Shown: piece after piece, positions 11,305 to 23,264 of the stretch
Layout of the letters: each line of letters begins with the position of its first letter
Numbering within the stretch: the first letter of the stretch is position 1
Source of the DNA: Hanleya hanleyi
Lineage: Eukaryota; Mollusca; Polyplacophora; Lepidopleurida; Hanleyidae
NCBI GenBank assembly: GCA_036873755.1
Contig: JAVTVY010017447.1
Coordinates: 1-64,000 of the forward strand
DNA: 64,000 bases
Direction: 5' to 3'
Notes under the pieces: model-generated
Told to the model about the DNA's origin: nothing
Seen by the model: only the letters and a program-made list of their open reading frames with translations
The model's database searches: none
Position numbers and translations under genes: made by a program

Positions 11305-11370
11305 GGAATGTCCTCGTAACTCTCCATTCCTTAAAAACAATGAGCATCGGCTCCATTATCTTTAAGGAAT
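11305..11370. repeat. Right arm and centre of a small palindrome interrupted by LINE A
   Basis: The sequence from GGAATGTCC (11305) to TTTAAGGAAT (11361-11370) folds back on itself: ATTCCTTAAA (11326-11335) pairs with 11361-11370. The outer 26 bp (11305-11330) are the inverted copy of 12800-12825, with 24 of 26 positions matching. Read across the LINE A insertion, the two pieces rebuild a palindrome of about 86 bp. A diverged half-copy is at 8775-8850. Confidence 0.7.
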
Positions 11371-12799
11371 AATAATAATAATAATACTTTATTTCAGACA
11401 CGGGTCCATATATACATAGAAAACAAGATTACATAGTGGTATGTAGTGCCGATAGGCACTACTTAGAGGAATACAACAGTTTCTGCCATTTATCGAGCAG
11501 CACAGAATGTACAATAAGGTCGGATTTAAGTATAGTACACAGTATCAGATTTTCGCTGGACTCAATTCTGCTTTTGAAACAATAGACAGCTTTCCTCAAT
11601 ATTTCGCCAAAGGAAGGGATGCTGTTGACAGCAAACATAGCACTGGCACTACAACTATATCTATAATGAAGTAGCCATCGAAATGCGTTGTTGTACATAA
11701 CTTTGATGCCGTTAAAAACAGTAGTGGTATGAGTACTCCAAAGTTGACAACAATAAACATTACAGCAGTATGCTCTAAAAAGACTTTTCTTAACACCAGT
11801 CGTACAATCACGGAATTTCCTAAGAAGCACATTAGCACGTACGCAAAGCCTTCTCTTTTGCGATTCGATATCCCCATTATCTGACAGATCACACGTAATA
11901 ATATGGCCTAAGTAGGTGTAGCAATTGACATATTTCAATAACTCCCCACCCAACTTAACCGGAGGAGGCAAAAAATCTCGATATCGCCTTGGCGGTAAAA
12001 CCATACACACGGTTTTCTTAGTGTTGAAGACAATATCATGCGACTCTGCGTAAGAAGAACAATAGTTTAAAAGACTCTGCAAGGCTTTGGCGGAGGGACA
12101 CATGATACACATATCATCAGCGTACAGCAAATGATTCACAAATAATCCAGAAATATTGCATCCCACACCAGCTTTAGATAATGACAAGTCAAGGTCGTGT
12201 AAGTATATAGCAAAAAGACAGGGAGATAAGATCCCACCTTGTCTGACACCATTCGTTACCTTAAACAATGAAGAGACAGTGGAGCCCCACTTGACGGCAA
12301 ACAATTGAGTATTGCACCATACATACAGTATATTGATAAAGCACATCGGCAAATTTCGATCAATCAGCTTTTTGAGAAGAGTCCAATGATTGATTCTATC
12401 AAAAGCTTTGCTAGCGTCTAAAAAACATACAAAAACAGGGCTGCCATTGGAACGATAAAAATGTACAACTTCCTTAAAAACATAGATACATTGATCAGTA
12501 GAGCAACCGGATTTAAATCCAAACTGAAAATCGGAACTATAGAGCTGCGCCTCACACTTCTGTAGCACATATAATTCAATAACTTTGGATAGAGCAGTGG
12601 CGACAGCAATAGGTCTGTAATTATCTGATTTGGTTATGTCGCCCGATTTATTTTTGACAATAGGGTTTACAACTACGTATGTCAGTTCTTTAGGGAGACA
12701 CCCATGGAGGAACATAGCATTGAAACATAATGACAGATGAACATATAAGGCATCAGGTGCAAACTTGAGATGCTCAGCGGACAGACCATCAATACCAGC
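11371..12799 (-). pseudogene. LINE A: 5'-truncated non-LTR retrotransposon with intact RT domain
   Basis: A continuous minus-strand frame to 11459 encodes a reverse transcriptase of the non-LTR class. Counting from the first Met of the open frame (12871), it shows DNYRPIAV (83-90), the catalytic FLDASKAFD (150-158), NGVRQGGILSP (207-216) and LLYADD (248-253), then the thumb and C-terminal regions. The true LINE sequence starts at about residue 25 (AGIDGLSAEH); earlier residues come from the palindrome at 12800-12825 and LINE B. The endonuclease and ORF1 are missing, so it is a dead-on-arrival copy even though the frame is unbroken. The 3' end has AATAAAG followed by an (ATT)n tail (11371-11390), with the direct repeat ATTCC at both junctions. 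I leave the clade unassigned (Jockey/CR1-like RT). Confidence 0.85.
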
Positions 12800-12825
12800 G
12801 GAATGGAGAGTTACTCGGACATTCC
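12800..12825. repeat. Left arm of the palindrome at the LINE A / LINE B junction
   Basis: This 26-bp segment is the inverted partner of 11305-11330. It abuts the first codons of LINE A on one side and the end of the LINE B frame on the other, and adds a few spurious residues to both frames. Confidence 0.75.
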
Positions 12826-15118
12826 CCTTTACGTTCCACCAAATCCAATACTGCCAGCGTTTTCCCATCAAGTTCCACTATTTCTACCTCATATAAAATC
12901 GTAGGAACTGCAACTCTCTCCCATAATATTCTTGGGCACTTACTTCGGTTACATGTACTGTCACTCATGGCCTTGACTATCCCCATCATTCTCTTTGTTT
13001 TTGCAATCATCTCTTGCTTTTGCACCCTGAAAATTTGTCCTTTTAACTTCACTTTAATTCCTAGGTACTTATTTTCATCCGCCTCTCCTATCTTCATGAC
13101 ATGTTCTTCCGCCTCCTCCAGACTTAACTTCCCAAGTTGGCAGTTGTCCCCTCCTGGTTTAACCCGACTACTAACCATGACGCAACTCTTTGTTGGGCTG
13201 AAGATTATCTTCATTTCAAATCCAAACTTCTCTACTATATCCATAATAAACTGTAATTCATTCCTTATTTTCGCAAATAAAACTATATCATCTGCAAAAC
13301 ACAACTCAGGAATGATTCGCTTTCCGATATTCATACCCCACCCGCATCCTTCAAGTCGTCTTCCTATCTCCGCTAAGTATATCGCAAAGTGTAAGGGTGA
13401 CAACACACACCCCTGCTTTAATCCTTCACTCAGATCTATATAATCCGTTTCTATCTCCCCAAATACAACTTTGAAACGGACTCCAGCATACAAATTCTTG
13501 ATTATGTTTGGTATCTTGCCTCCATAACCCAGGCCTTCCAAGGCAGCAAAGAGTGCCTTCCTCCACACTCTATCGTATGCTTTCTTAATGTCTAGAAAGG
13601 CCACACAGCATCCCTGTTTATGATTCCTTTTTTGCTCCAAAATTTGAGTGAGCACGTAGAGGTCATCTTGACACATCCTGCCTTTCCTAAAACCCGCATG
13701 AATCTCTCCCAAAAGACCTCTTCTCTCTACAGCTCTCTGGAGCCTTACTCCCAAAATCTTGGTGAACACTTTTCCTACATTACTCGCTACAGCTATTCCT
13801 CTGTAATTATCTAATAACCTCGTGTCACCACTCTTGTGCAACAATGTAGCCCTTGTTGTCTTCCAAACCACCGGAATTACCTCAGCTTCCCATATTCGGC
13901 AAAATAACAATCTCAAACATTCGAGTATTCGCACACCTCCCTCTTTCATAAACTCGTTTGAAATATTATCTTCTCCCATAGCTTTTCCTCTCTTTATGTC
14001 TTTCACCACCTGCCTCATTTCCTTGATCTCAATCTGTCCCGTTAGACCGTCGCTGTCTGCAATTCCTTCTTCCGCGCTACGCCCCCCTTTCTTCCTGATG
14101 TTCTCCAGTATATCCCTATCCACTTCCCTTTCACTATGTTCTGTGGCAATTCTCCCCCAATTTCTCCCCTATCATGGCGGCTATTACTTTCCTATCCGTG
14201 GTAATCCCACCCTCCCCAGTCTTCAAGACGCCGGATACCTCTTGTTTCCTCTTATGGTTAACCAACTTCCAAAATGTTCTGCTACCTTCCTTTCTCTCTC
14301 TATCAATCCTATTTACTACATCCTGATTATGTAGTCTAATCATGCATTGTGTCAACTCCTTCACCTCTCTCCTAGCCGGCTCTTACTCCTTCTTTGCTTC
14401 ACTCACTAGCTCCTCTTTCCTTTCTCACTCATTTATCAAGGCCACATTAAACTCTTGTCTTGCACAGCGCCTTTTCCACCTCGCCTCCCGAATTTCTGTA
14501 TTTTCTAATCTATTTCCACTATTCCATCTCACCCATGGGATTACACCTTCCGTAGCTGCAATGAGCCGTTTTATTGAACATTTCTGCAAGTCCCTCTCCT
14601 GTCGTACATTCTCTAACCTGCACTCCCCAATCACTAAATTCTTGCTCTACATTTTTTCGAAATGTTTTCCAATCAGTTTCTTCATTCATCACCCACAGTA
14701 CTTGAACTGGTTTCTACTGATGCGTTCCCCTCCTCGAACCCTCTGTTCCATTTCCATCATAACCCAGTTATGATCAATGTCTACATCATAATTTTGAATA
14801 TCATCAATCACCATATATCTCACGTTATCCAGTTCTGTGTGCTGTAGCAGAATGTAATCCACTACTGTCTTACACCCCGCCCTCTCTCGTGTCCAGAGCC
14901 CTGAACATTTTGGTGATCTATTCATTATATATAACTCAAATGTTTTCTCTGTCCCTAATATTCTCGTCCCATTCCGGTTAATACCACTTTTGTTTCCATG
15001 TATACCTCCCCCCTCTTTGCCCCACCATGCCCGTTAAAATCTCCTAGCAAAACCACTTTATATCCAATCTGCCTCAATCTTGTCATCTGTGCCACCAATA
15101 TTGACACCATTGAAAATC
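12826..15118 (-). pseudogene. LINE B: non-LTR retrotransposon, endonuclease remnant plus RT
   Basis: On the minus strand the 5' part (about 15118-14690) retains an APE-type endonuclease remnant: VVLLGDFNGHGG in one frame, then TVVDYILLQH and DIDHN in the frame at 14689-14925. The linker (14134-14634) is spread over several frames. The main open frame (14123 to about 12830) encodes the RT, with DNYRGIAVAS (105-114), FLDIKKAYD (176-184), GLKQGCVLSP (234-243) and CFADD (275-279), ending at VERKG. The FADD box and spacing differ from LINE A, so it is a separate lineage. The C-terminus continues at 8380-8745 after an insertion. The N-terminal endonuclease is truncated and frames are broken, so it is inactive. 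I cannot assign the clade. Confidence 0.8.
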
Positions 15119-16747
15119 ACATTTGTTATCAGATGCATTGATTACAAGGACTGAAGTCAAACGATCAACGGTCACTGAATACCAGTAACTCAATCATACA
15201 TGGAAGACTAGCAGACATGGTTTTAATGACGTAGCCCATAGTGTCAATTTGGCTCTTGCTCCGTTTATAGGCTGGGATGCATATTTTAATATGAAATATG
15301 TCGTAGGTGTCCACAGGAAGAGATATAATAGAACACAGTCGTCAGATCAGTGAACCAGAAGGCAGCTGTCGTCTTGGAAACCTCTGCGCTTCAATAACTC
15401 GAACACCTTTTAGTCCCTTTTCGTATGATTATTGGAACGAAATTCTAATTGGCATGAGGATAATTATTATAACACGTTTCATCACCAATGCTGATACGAT
15501 TTTTCATGTAATGTAGGTATATAACTAATGTCTCCTAAAACCATGGACATGCACTTAATTAGGTCAATGTCAGTGGGACCTGACCTAATTGGGTCAACGT
15601 CAATGTGACCTACAGTCTGACCAAAATTCTGACCTAATTAGGTGACCTAGAAACCTCAAAATGTCTCAATGCCTCCTATGACCATGGAAATGGTCAGTAT
15701 TAGGTCAAGGTACACACTTAAATCATATCAAGCCCTACTTCGTAGGTCCTGTGACGTTAGTCACACTGCCATGTATGCTGGGTGTATGCCTATATCATAG
15801 TTTTGATGAGTTCACTATCATTCGAGGCAACTTTGAGAACAAACAAAATTAACTTGTCGTTTGTCAGTCATAGCCACTCTTCCCACATCGTTTCACTGTT
15901 TGAAAAAGTGCCGGTAATTTGAATCGACCAATCAAATGACATGTCGATATCTGTCGGGATCGTCCAATCTCCACCACGTGGTTCTGGAAAATTGTGTATA
16001 AAAAATAATTAATTGGAGCTGTGAATAAATGGTGAGGAAGTATTGGCATTGAAAGTTGGTAGATGGATAGAAGGACAAATCTAAAGCAAAACTAGGTATA
16101 TTTTATTACCATTCCCTTTGATTTTATTTCGTGCGCAACTCTAATATTACGCAATGTCTTTCAAAGAAAACTTCCGAAGAATGAAAATGTTGGACAGTAA
16201 TCACAGCTTAGGGCGATAACCCAGAATAACCTAGGACTTCAGCCGAGAATTTCTTGGTTACCCGTTAATCACTAATGCATGGTATTTGGTACAGGTACAA
16301 GGATACATATTATAAGATTGGGCCTTTGTTGTTCAAGAAAAAGTAAGAAAATTTATTAAATAAGTGAAAAGTGGGAGTACACAATAAATTAATAACCTAT
16401 TAGAATATTGAAGTGGGATCCGCGGAAGGAAAATATTCTGTCATTATATTTTCTCAAATATTCTGGCATTTTGTTAATTTCGTAAGTAATAATTGACTCC
16501 CACTTTGAACTTATTTAACACTTTCAAGTGTTTCTCGCTCTTCTTGAATACAATTTCTACAAATTTCTACAAATTTATAAAAAAAACAACAACAAGCAAA
16601 CTAGTTCTCCAAAATATTCCACTTGATATAAGAATACTTATATGTCCGGTGCTTGAATTAACGTTGATATAGAGGGAAACATGTGATTCCTCATTAAACA
16701 GATTTTAAGAAAATTTTATTAATTCAAGAAAAGTACAGGAAAACTGT
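15119..16747. other. No gene; contains a cluster of AGGTCA-type half-sites
   Basis: Short frames only. The notable part is 15556-15715 (described separately). The rest is AT-rich with no repeat period that I can see. Confidence 0.4.
15556..15715. promoter_or_regulatory. Cluster of AGGTCA/TGACCT half-sites
   Basis: Within 160 bp there are at least six half-sites like those bound by nuclear receptors: AGGTCA near 15562, TGACCT-AATT-GGGTCA near 15582-15597, TGACCT near 15608, TGACCTAATTAGGTGA near 15631-15646, and AGGTCA near 15702. Two pairs are arranged as everted repeats spaced by AATT. Function is inferred from the motif only; they may equally be a short dispersed repeat. Confidence 0.3.
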
Positions 16748-17438
16748 TTAAGGTGGTTCATGCCTCAAACGACGCCAGCGACGTCATTACACAGGATTAT
16801 TTCCCCTGTAATAACTCTTCCAACGTCGTATATTGCCTTTTTCTGATAGGAGACGTTACCAGGAGGTAGTGACGTCGCAAATATTAGAAAACTGTGGAGA
16901 TAGGGTCACTCAAGGCATTTTATATAAAAATATATAAAAAAAGTAAATCCAAGACCCCCACTTTTTATTTGATTAATAAAAAGATCACATTGTGGGTAAG
17001 CTGTGTTTAAAATATCAGCATATGTCACTGGATGATTTTCGATTTGAGAGAGGGTTTCGTAGTCTGAAAATGTAATTTCCAACGTCATTCAGTTCGATGA
17101 AATGCCTAATTCATATACAATTATTGCATTTATGTTCAACTGTCCGGCGTTTCTAGGAGCGGCGGAAGTTTCTCTATATAAATAAACAGTACTTGTGGAT
17201 ATATATCCGTATACGTTGATTTCTTTGCCTTGTTGCGCAGAAAACTGATTTTTCATGATTTCGGCAAAAAAACCCGGTTGACATGGTGATATTCGCGGCT
17301 ACGTACAACAAAATCTAGCTAGAACGAAGACCATCAATTTTTTTTTTACGTTTTACTACTGGTCAACACCCTAGCAACCCACAACAAAAACATTAGGGTT
17401 GGTCACCCGACAAAGTTTTGAGGTATGAACCATCTTAA
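16748..17438. mobile_element. MITE with TTAA target-site duplication (piggyBac-like boundary)
   Basis: The element 16752-17434 (683 bp) is flanked by TTAA at 16748-16751 and 17435-17438. Its termini are inverted repeats: GGTGGTTCATGCCTCAAA at the left and the inverted GATGGTTCATACCTCAAA at the right (16 of 18 match). An internal stem-loop pairs TTACACAGG with CCTGTAA near 16790-16822. The longest frame is 60 codons, so no transposase is encoded. The TTAA duplication is typical of piggyBac-type insertion, but the family call is inference. Confidence 0.7.
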
Positions 17439-17642
17439 AAGTGTTCTCTGTGTGAAACGGCAAGGACACTTTTAGCGTTAAAACACAAGCAGGTGCCGAA
17501 GAAAAATATGTTGAGCACATGCTCGATCCTTCTGAGTGATGAGAGATCAATTCAATGATTTACAAAAGACATCATCATGTTCCTTTCCCTCAAATCTATG
17601 TCCTCAAGAAAGGGAAATAGCAATACTATTTTGCAGCCAACC

Positions 17643-18080
17643 GAACTGCATGTGAAGACTGTCTGCATCTATCTGCATGTGAAAACTGTCTACATCTATC
17701 TGCATGTCAAGACTATCTGCATCTATCTGCATATGAAGACTGTCTGCATCTATCTGCATGTGAAGACTGTCTGCATCTATCTGCATGTGAAGACTGTCTG
17801 CGTCTATCTGCATGTCAAGACTATCTGCATCTATCTGTATGTGAAGACTGTCTGCATCTATCTGCATTTAAAGACTGTCTGCGTCTATCTGCATGTCATG
17901 ACTATCTGTATCTATCTGCATGTGACGACTATCTGCATCTATCTGCATGTGAAGACTGTCTGCGTCTATCTGTATGTCAAGACTATCTGCATCTATCTGC
18001 ATGTGAAGACTGTCTGCATCTATCTGCATGTGAAGACTGGTTGCATCTATCTGCATGTGAAGACTGTCTGCATCTATCTT
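17643..18080. repeat. 27-bp minisatellite, about 16 copies
   Basis: Units read CTGCATGTGAAGACTGT followed by CTGCATCTAT, a 27-bp period with scattered substitutions. Because 27 is a multiple of three, one plus-strand frame (17577-18350) and the opposing minus-strand frames stay open and read as 9-residue repeats (HVKTVCIYL and MQIDADSLH). These frames are consequences of the repeat, not evidence for a protein. Two unit types (CATGTGAAGACTGT and CATGTCAAGACTAT) are interspersed, suggesting higher-order structure. Confidence 0.9.
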
Positions 18081-19479
18081 CTCACTCATCACCATGAAGC
18101 AGCTACATGTACTAAAAAAGCCATGAGATACCACTCTTCTCAACCTCCGCCTAACCCATCAAAAAAGGAAGGAAACCAAGGCTTTAGTGTCATTAAACAT
18201 AACGTACAATCACACCCGTCAGTATTGAGAATGTATAATCCTATCAATCAATTGGGATATAAAGCACAAGAGTACAATTTACCTCACTTTTCCCCACAAT
18301 ACATTGAACATATACGGTACCTAGATAAAAACGGGTCTGAACTAATATAGAGTAGTGGTGAATATTGTTAAAAAGGGGTAATCAATAACAAAGCTGGTGG
18401 ACCGATCGGCTCGAGCTCCATCTCTAAATCTAAGATTGAAAAAAATTGGACAATTTAACCCTACCCAGGCCTGGGGCCATTATGGCAATTATGATCTTCA
18501 TGTGCTACATGTATCTCCGGAACGACAAACAATTGAGAGCTGACACTCTGTGACTTTGAAGTTTATCATATCATATTATCATTTTGAGCCTATTTGGATA
18601 ATTCCGGGCAGAGAATCATGGGTAAATTCAAAATGGCGACCATGTGGGGTACAAGTAAAGTGATGTTTTCGTCATTTTTCTTCAATATTTCTGCTTTTCC
18701 GCTAGGAAAAGTGAGCAAAAGCTATTTTATTTCATATTAGATTAAAATTTACTAATTTATCATGCAGTTTTTGCGGAGCAATTACATGAATAAAAAATTT
18801 GAAATATCTGACCAAAAATCGACCAAAACATGCCTTTTTGAAAATGACATCAATGCGACGTCATCAACGCGATCATCTTGGATTTGTTACATTGTCTGGT
18901 AGAGCTTGACCTAGCGTATAGTGTGGTAATTTTCAGTTCCCTATTTCAAGGGGTAAGAAAAAAAAAGTTCTAGCGAGTTGTCAAGATTGAAGCATTTACA
19001 GACAGCATTTACTAAAGCAATAGATTGAGCAAAACTTCTAGCCATACTAATGTTTCATCCGAATTTTATACTTGACCAAGCAACCATAATTCTGTCGGAC
19101 AATAAACCAATCTATACAGACCTCACAAAAACAACAAGATCCCTCAAAAATCCAAAACCAACTAGATTACAAGGACACCGAGCGTGGGACCAAGACGGGA
19201 TAATGGTAGTGGACAATAATAATATATATATGCACAAGCTGGCTTCTATCGTGACACGCAGCCAGAGGATGCTAAGTCCCCCGCCGAAATGGCAGCAATA
19301 TTTTGTAGCATTGTTAGTCTCGAGGGATATACATGAGGGAGGCAGCTGCTACTTCATAGGCGTTGGATGCGGAAGGGTCTTTCTGCATTCCCAAGTTTTA
19401 AAATCAACTCAGAACGGTTGACTGAACGTTGATTGCTTTTGTAATATAGTTTCCATGCAGTCAAGCATGGAAATTATGT
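18081..19479. other. No gene recognised
   Basis: The tail of the repeat-driven frame ends at 18350. A 123-codon plus frame (19050-19421) has no recognisable domain. The rest is AT-rich unique-looking sequence. Confidence 0.4.
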
Positions 19480-20660
19480 AACCGAGAAGCAACCCCAAGG
19501 CATATTATCTGCAAACCAAATTTGACGAGACGCTGAATGCATTCTCAACCTATTGTCCGAAAACCAAATTTTAAATTTGCCACCAGGTGTTGCCAACTGT
19601 AGGTGCAAGTGGGCGAAATGCAATCCCAAACATCACCTCGTGACATTGTACATATATCAGCATACGAACTTTGGGAAGAATCTGAAGAGGGGTCTTCACG
19701 TTATTGCCCGGAAACCAAATTCAGATTTGTAGGCACAAGCGTGCGAAACACAATCCCAAGTGACATCTTATGGCATATGAATACCAAATACCGATGGGCA
19801 ATGGTAACGGTCAAATTATTGCCAGAAACAAATTTCAGATTTGTCCACCAGGTGTCGCCACCAGTATGCAGAAGCAGGCGAAATACCTTCCCAAGGGACA
19901 TATCATGGCATGAGCGAAATCAAATTTAGATTTGACACGAAGTGGTGATACCTGTAGGCGCAAGTGGGCGAAACGCAATCCCAGGCGACATCATATGTCA
20001 TGGTATATTCAAACCAAATTTAAGAAGAATCTGACGAGCGGTTCCCAAGTTATTACTGAAAATAAATTTTGATTTTAACACCAGGTGGCGCCACCTATTG
20101 GTGCAAGTGGGCGAAGCGCAATCTCAAGCGACATCTTATGTCATGGTATTACCCGGAGACAAATTTGGGATTTTGCCACCAGGTGGCGCCACCTGTAAGT
20201 GCAAGTGAGAGAAAGGCAATCCCATGCAACATCTCCTGGCATGGTACATGCATGCTAAATTTGAGAAGAATCCGATGAACATGCAGTTCTCAAGTTATTG
20301 GCCAAAAACAAATTTCAAATTTTGTCATCAGGTGGCTTCACCTTCTAAGCAGAAGTGGATAACACAATCCCAAGCAACATCTAATGGGAAGGTACAATGT
20401 AAATGCATGCCTAATTTGGGAAGAATTGGATGAGCAGTTCTCAAGTTATTTCCCGGAAACCAAATTTCGAGCGACATTTCAGTCTTTCAAAGTTATTGCT
20501 TGCAGCACAAAAGAACGGAAACAACTCAAGTGGCGCCACCTACAGGCAGATCTTTCTGAATTGCAATACCAATCAACATCTTGTCACAAAAAATGCATAT
20601 GCCAAATATTGCAGAAACTTAGGTGGGCCTCCGCAGTTTCGTAGTAATGGCCCCTCTCTA
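19480..20660. repeat. Diverged satellite with GGTGGCGCCACC palindromes
   Basis: About seven to eight degenerate units of about 150 bp share ACCAAATTTGA-AAGAATC, a CAGTTCTCAAGTTATTG block, and CACCAGGTGGCGCCACCT followed by a GCAAGTGGGCGAAACGCAATC block. The ACCAAATTTGAGAA block and the position of the following CAGTTC-CAAGTTATTG match the 157-bp satellite at 4473-6627, so the two arrays are likely related lineages. Unit length varies and identity is low, which indicates age. Open frames here are short and unrelated to each other. Confidence 0.75.
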
Positions 20661-21369
20661 ATTTCATAATACGATAGACTGCCCTTGTTCTGCTACATCA
20701 TAATTCTTCTTGTCTTCTTAATAGCTTATATCTATAATGCCATCCTATTCAGCATTATCAACGCTGCAAACGAGTATGTACAAATCGAGTGCTGGCTTCG
20801 TCTACACGCTGATCGGGATCATGGAGTAAAGTTTGTCCTGCCTCAGTTATGCCCCTTAGGTGTGCCTAAAAATCGGGACTCATTTACGGGAAGAAAATCT
20901 GACAAAAAACGGTTAGGTTGACACCCCCTTTTTTTTGCCTTTTTAAGTTGAGACCGGACCAGGGAACGTGAGTAAGAAGTTTAATTGAAATCGCTCTTAC
21001 AGATTTTTCTGGAAATTGAGCGAATTTGACCATTTTTCGACATTTTTAAGGGGTTTTCTAGGAAAAATGAAGCAAGCATGGAGGAGAATGTTCGAGTTAA
21101 ATTTTTCTATAACATAGCAGTGTTATATCTTAAAATAATAGTTTCATCTTGCTCTTTCAGAAAATATATACATATAAGTGATTTGGGTTGAAGGTTTTGC
21201 GACAACTGGTGGCCGAAAAACGGACCCATAGTCTATTCCATGCCGAATAAAAGAATCTCCGGAGTGCACCCTTAGTAGACACAGTCGATCGAATACGATC
21301 GAGAAGGCATTCCTTTAAGTTTTGCATCTTTGGTAAAGGAAACATTCATTATTTGTGAAGAAATTGGAA
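20661..21369. other. No gene recognised
   Basis: A plus-strand frame at 20685-20921 has a hydrophobic start (IIILLVFLIAYIYN) but no family match and no context. I leave it uncalled. Confidence 0.35.
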
Positions 21370-22130
21370 CACGCAAAACTTAGGAAAAACATCATTAACA
21401 TGGCCCCATAAGATGCCTTGAGGGAAGGTATACCCTCATACCAAATTTGAAAGAATCCATTCAGGTCCAACAGTTACTGTCCGAAAATGCAATTTTACCT
21501 TGGCCCACAGGTAGCGACATGTATAGGCAGATAGGCATAAAAAATAATCCCAACCGAGATCCCTTGACATTGGAAATAGAAAATGTTAACTTGGCCTACA
21601 GGTGGTGCCACCTATGAGCAGATCGACAAGAAAAACAATCGCAAGCGAAACCTTTAGGTAATGTACATGTATGCCAAACTTGGAAAGAATTCATTCAAGT
21701 TTTAAAAAGTTATTGTCCGGAAACATAATTTTAAATTTGCCCCAGGGTCGGCATGAAAAAACAATACCAAACGAGAAATTGAGGTGAGGTACCTACACAC
21801 CAAATTTGGAATGAATCGGTTCAGGTTTTCAAAATTTGTTGTCTGGAAACATTTAACGTGGCTTTTTTAACACGAATCAACATGAAAAACATTCTCAAGC
21901 CAGATCTTGAGGCAAGGTACTACACACCAAATTTGGAAAGAATTCTAAAAGGTTTTCAAAAGTTATTGTCAGGAGATGCAATTTTACCTTGGTCCCAGGT
22001 GGCGCCATCCAGAGGCAGATTGGCATGAAAAACAATTCCAAGCAAGATCTATAGACAAGGGACTCACTTACCAAATACAAAAACATGGGTTTGTGCCTGA
22101 TAAATTGAAACCTTTTGAGCTTGCAATTCA
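21370..22130. repeat. Second diverged satellite block of the same lineage
   Basis: About five degenerate units of about 130-150 bp contain ACCAAATTTG-AAGAAT, AAGTTATTGTC-GGAAA-CA, and CAGGTGG(C/T)GCCA followed by GGCAGAT-GGCATGAAAAAC. It shares motifs with 19480-20660 and 23265-23790 but is more diverged. Confidence 0.65.
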
Positions 22131-22499
22131 TTGAGGGGTGGCAGAATTATCCCAATATTGCAGACAACACACAAATTTCAACTCCTGCCAAGATATATTG
22201 GAAATATATATGCGGAAACACAATATATGAGGGTTGAGAGATATAGAGTGGGGCTCGGCGCCCTGGGGGTGGGGACATGCTCTCCTTGAGGGTAGTGGTA
22301 CGTGTGCTGACATGAAAGCCATAGAAAGCTCCCTGTACATGAAACAACCACACTGACAACTGCATGCCATCATCTGTCCGTCTGGAAAACCACAAGGTCG
22401 AATTCAGTTCAATTCAGGAAATTGATCATATGCACAGTGTACACTCAAACTTTAGGAACTCCGTTGTAATTAATATAGTAAGTTACACTGTGGACAGAA
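22131..22499. other. No gene recognised
   Basis: Overlapping 78-82-codon minus frames without motifs. I see nothing that supports a gene. Confidence 0.4.
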
Positions 22500-23130
22500 A
22501 TGATTCGTGCAGAAGCTTTAGGGTAAATCATATGAAGTGAAATACAATTATTTGATAGCAAAATTGAAGGAAATGTTGTCCTTCATTTAAGATGACACGA
22601 AATTCAAAAACAAAACAAAAACAACCAGGGGTTCGGTATTTCATATTATACATCTGAAATAAAATATGGTTCGTGCAAAAGCTTTAGGGTAAATCATATG
22701 ATGTGGAATAAAATTATTTGAGAGCAAAATTGAAGGAAATGTTGTCCTTCATTTAAGATGATACGAAATTCCAAAACCAGGGGTTCAGTACTGCGGGATT
22801 TCCCCGCCAGTTATTTCATATTATGCTTCTGACATAAAAAATATATGTGTCATGCAAAAGCTTTAGGGTAAATCATATGATGTGGAATAGAATGATTTGA
22901 TAGCAAAATTGAAGGAAGTGTTGTCCTTCATTTAAGGCGACACGAAATTCCAAATTAACAGGGTTTCGGCACTGCGGGGATTCCCCCGCCAGTCATTTTA
23001 TATTATACTTCTGAAATAAAATATGGTACCTGCAAAAGCTTTAGTGTAAATCGTATGATGTGGAATAGAAGGACTAGACAGCAAAATTTAAGAAAATGGT
23101 GTCCTTCATTTAAAGCGACATAAAATTCAA
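22500..23130. repeat. Tandem repeat of about 165-180 bp, about four copies
   Basis: Units begin near 22505, 22670, 22850 and 23025 with GCAAAAGCTTTAGGGTAAATC, then a CATATGATGTGGAATA block, GAAATGTTGTCCTTCATTTA, and TTTCATATTAT-CTTCTGA. In two units the block CCCGCCAGT precedes the junction. There is no coding potential. Confidence 0.8.
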
Positions 23131-23264
23131 AACTAACAGCGAGAAGCGGAAGAAAGAAAAAAATGACAAACTCATGCCTAATTATTAGACAAAGCATTTG
23201 GAAGTTATCGCTTCTGAAGAATTAGAATGGAAACGACGGACATGCACAGAAGATTGGGATAAGA

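Noticed and set aside
12967..14334. Plus-strand ORFs of 143-170 codons
   Set aside because: They are antisense shadows of the LINE B coding strand.
17577..18350. 257-codon plus-strand ORF with 9-residue repeats
   Set aside because: The 27-bp period keeps all phases free of stops on both strands; there is no domain, and the opposite strand is equally open.
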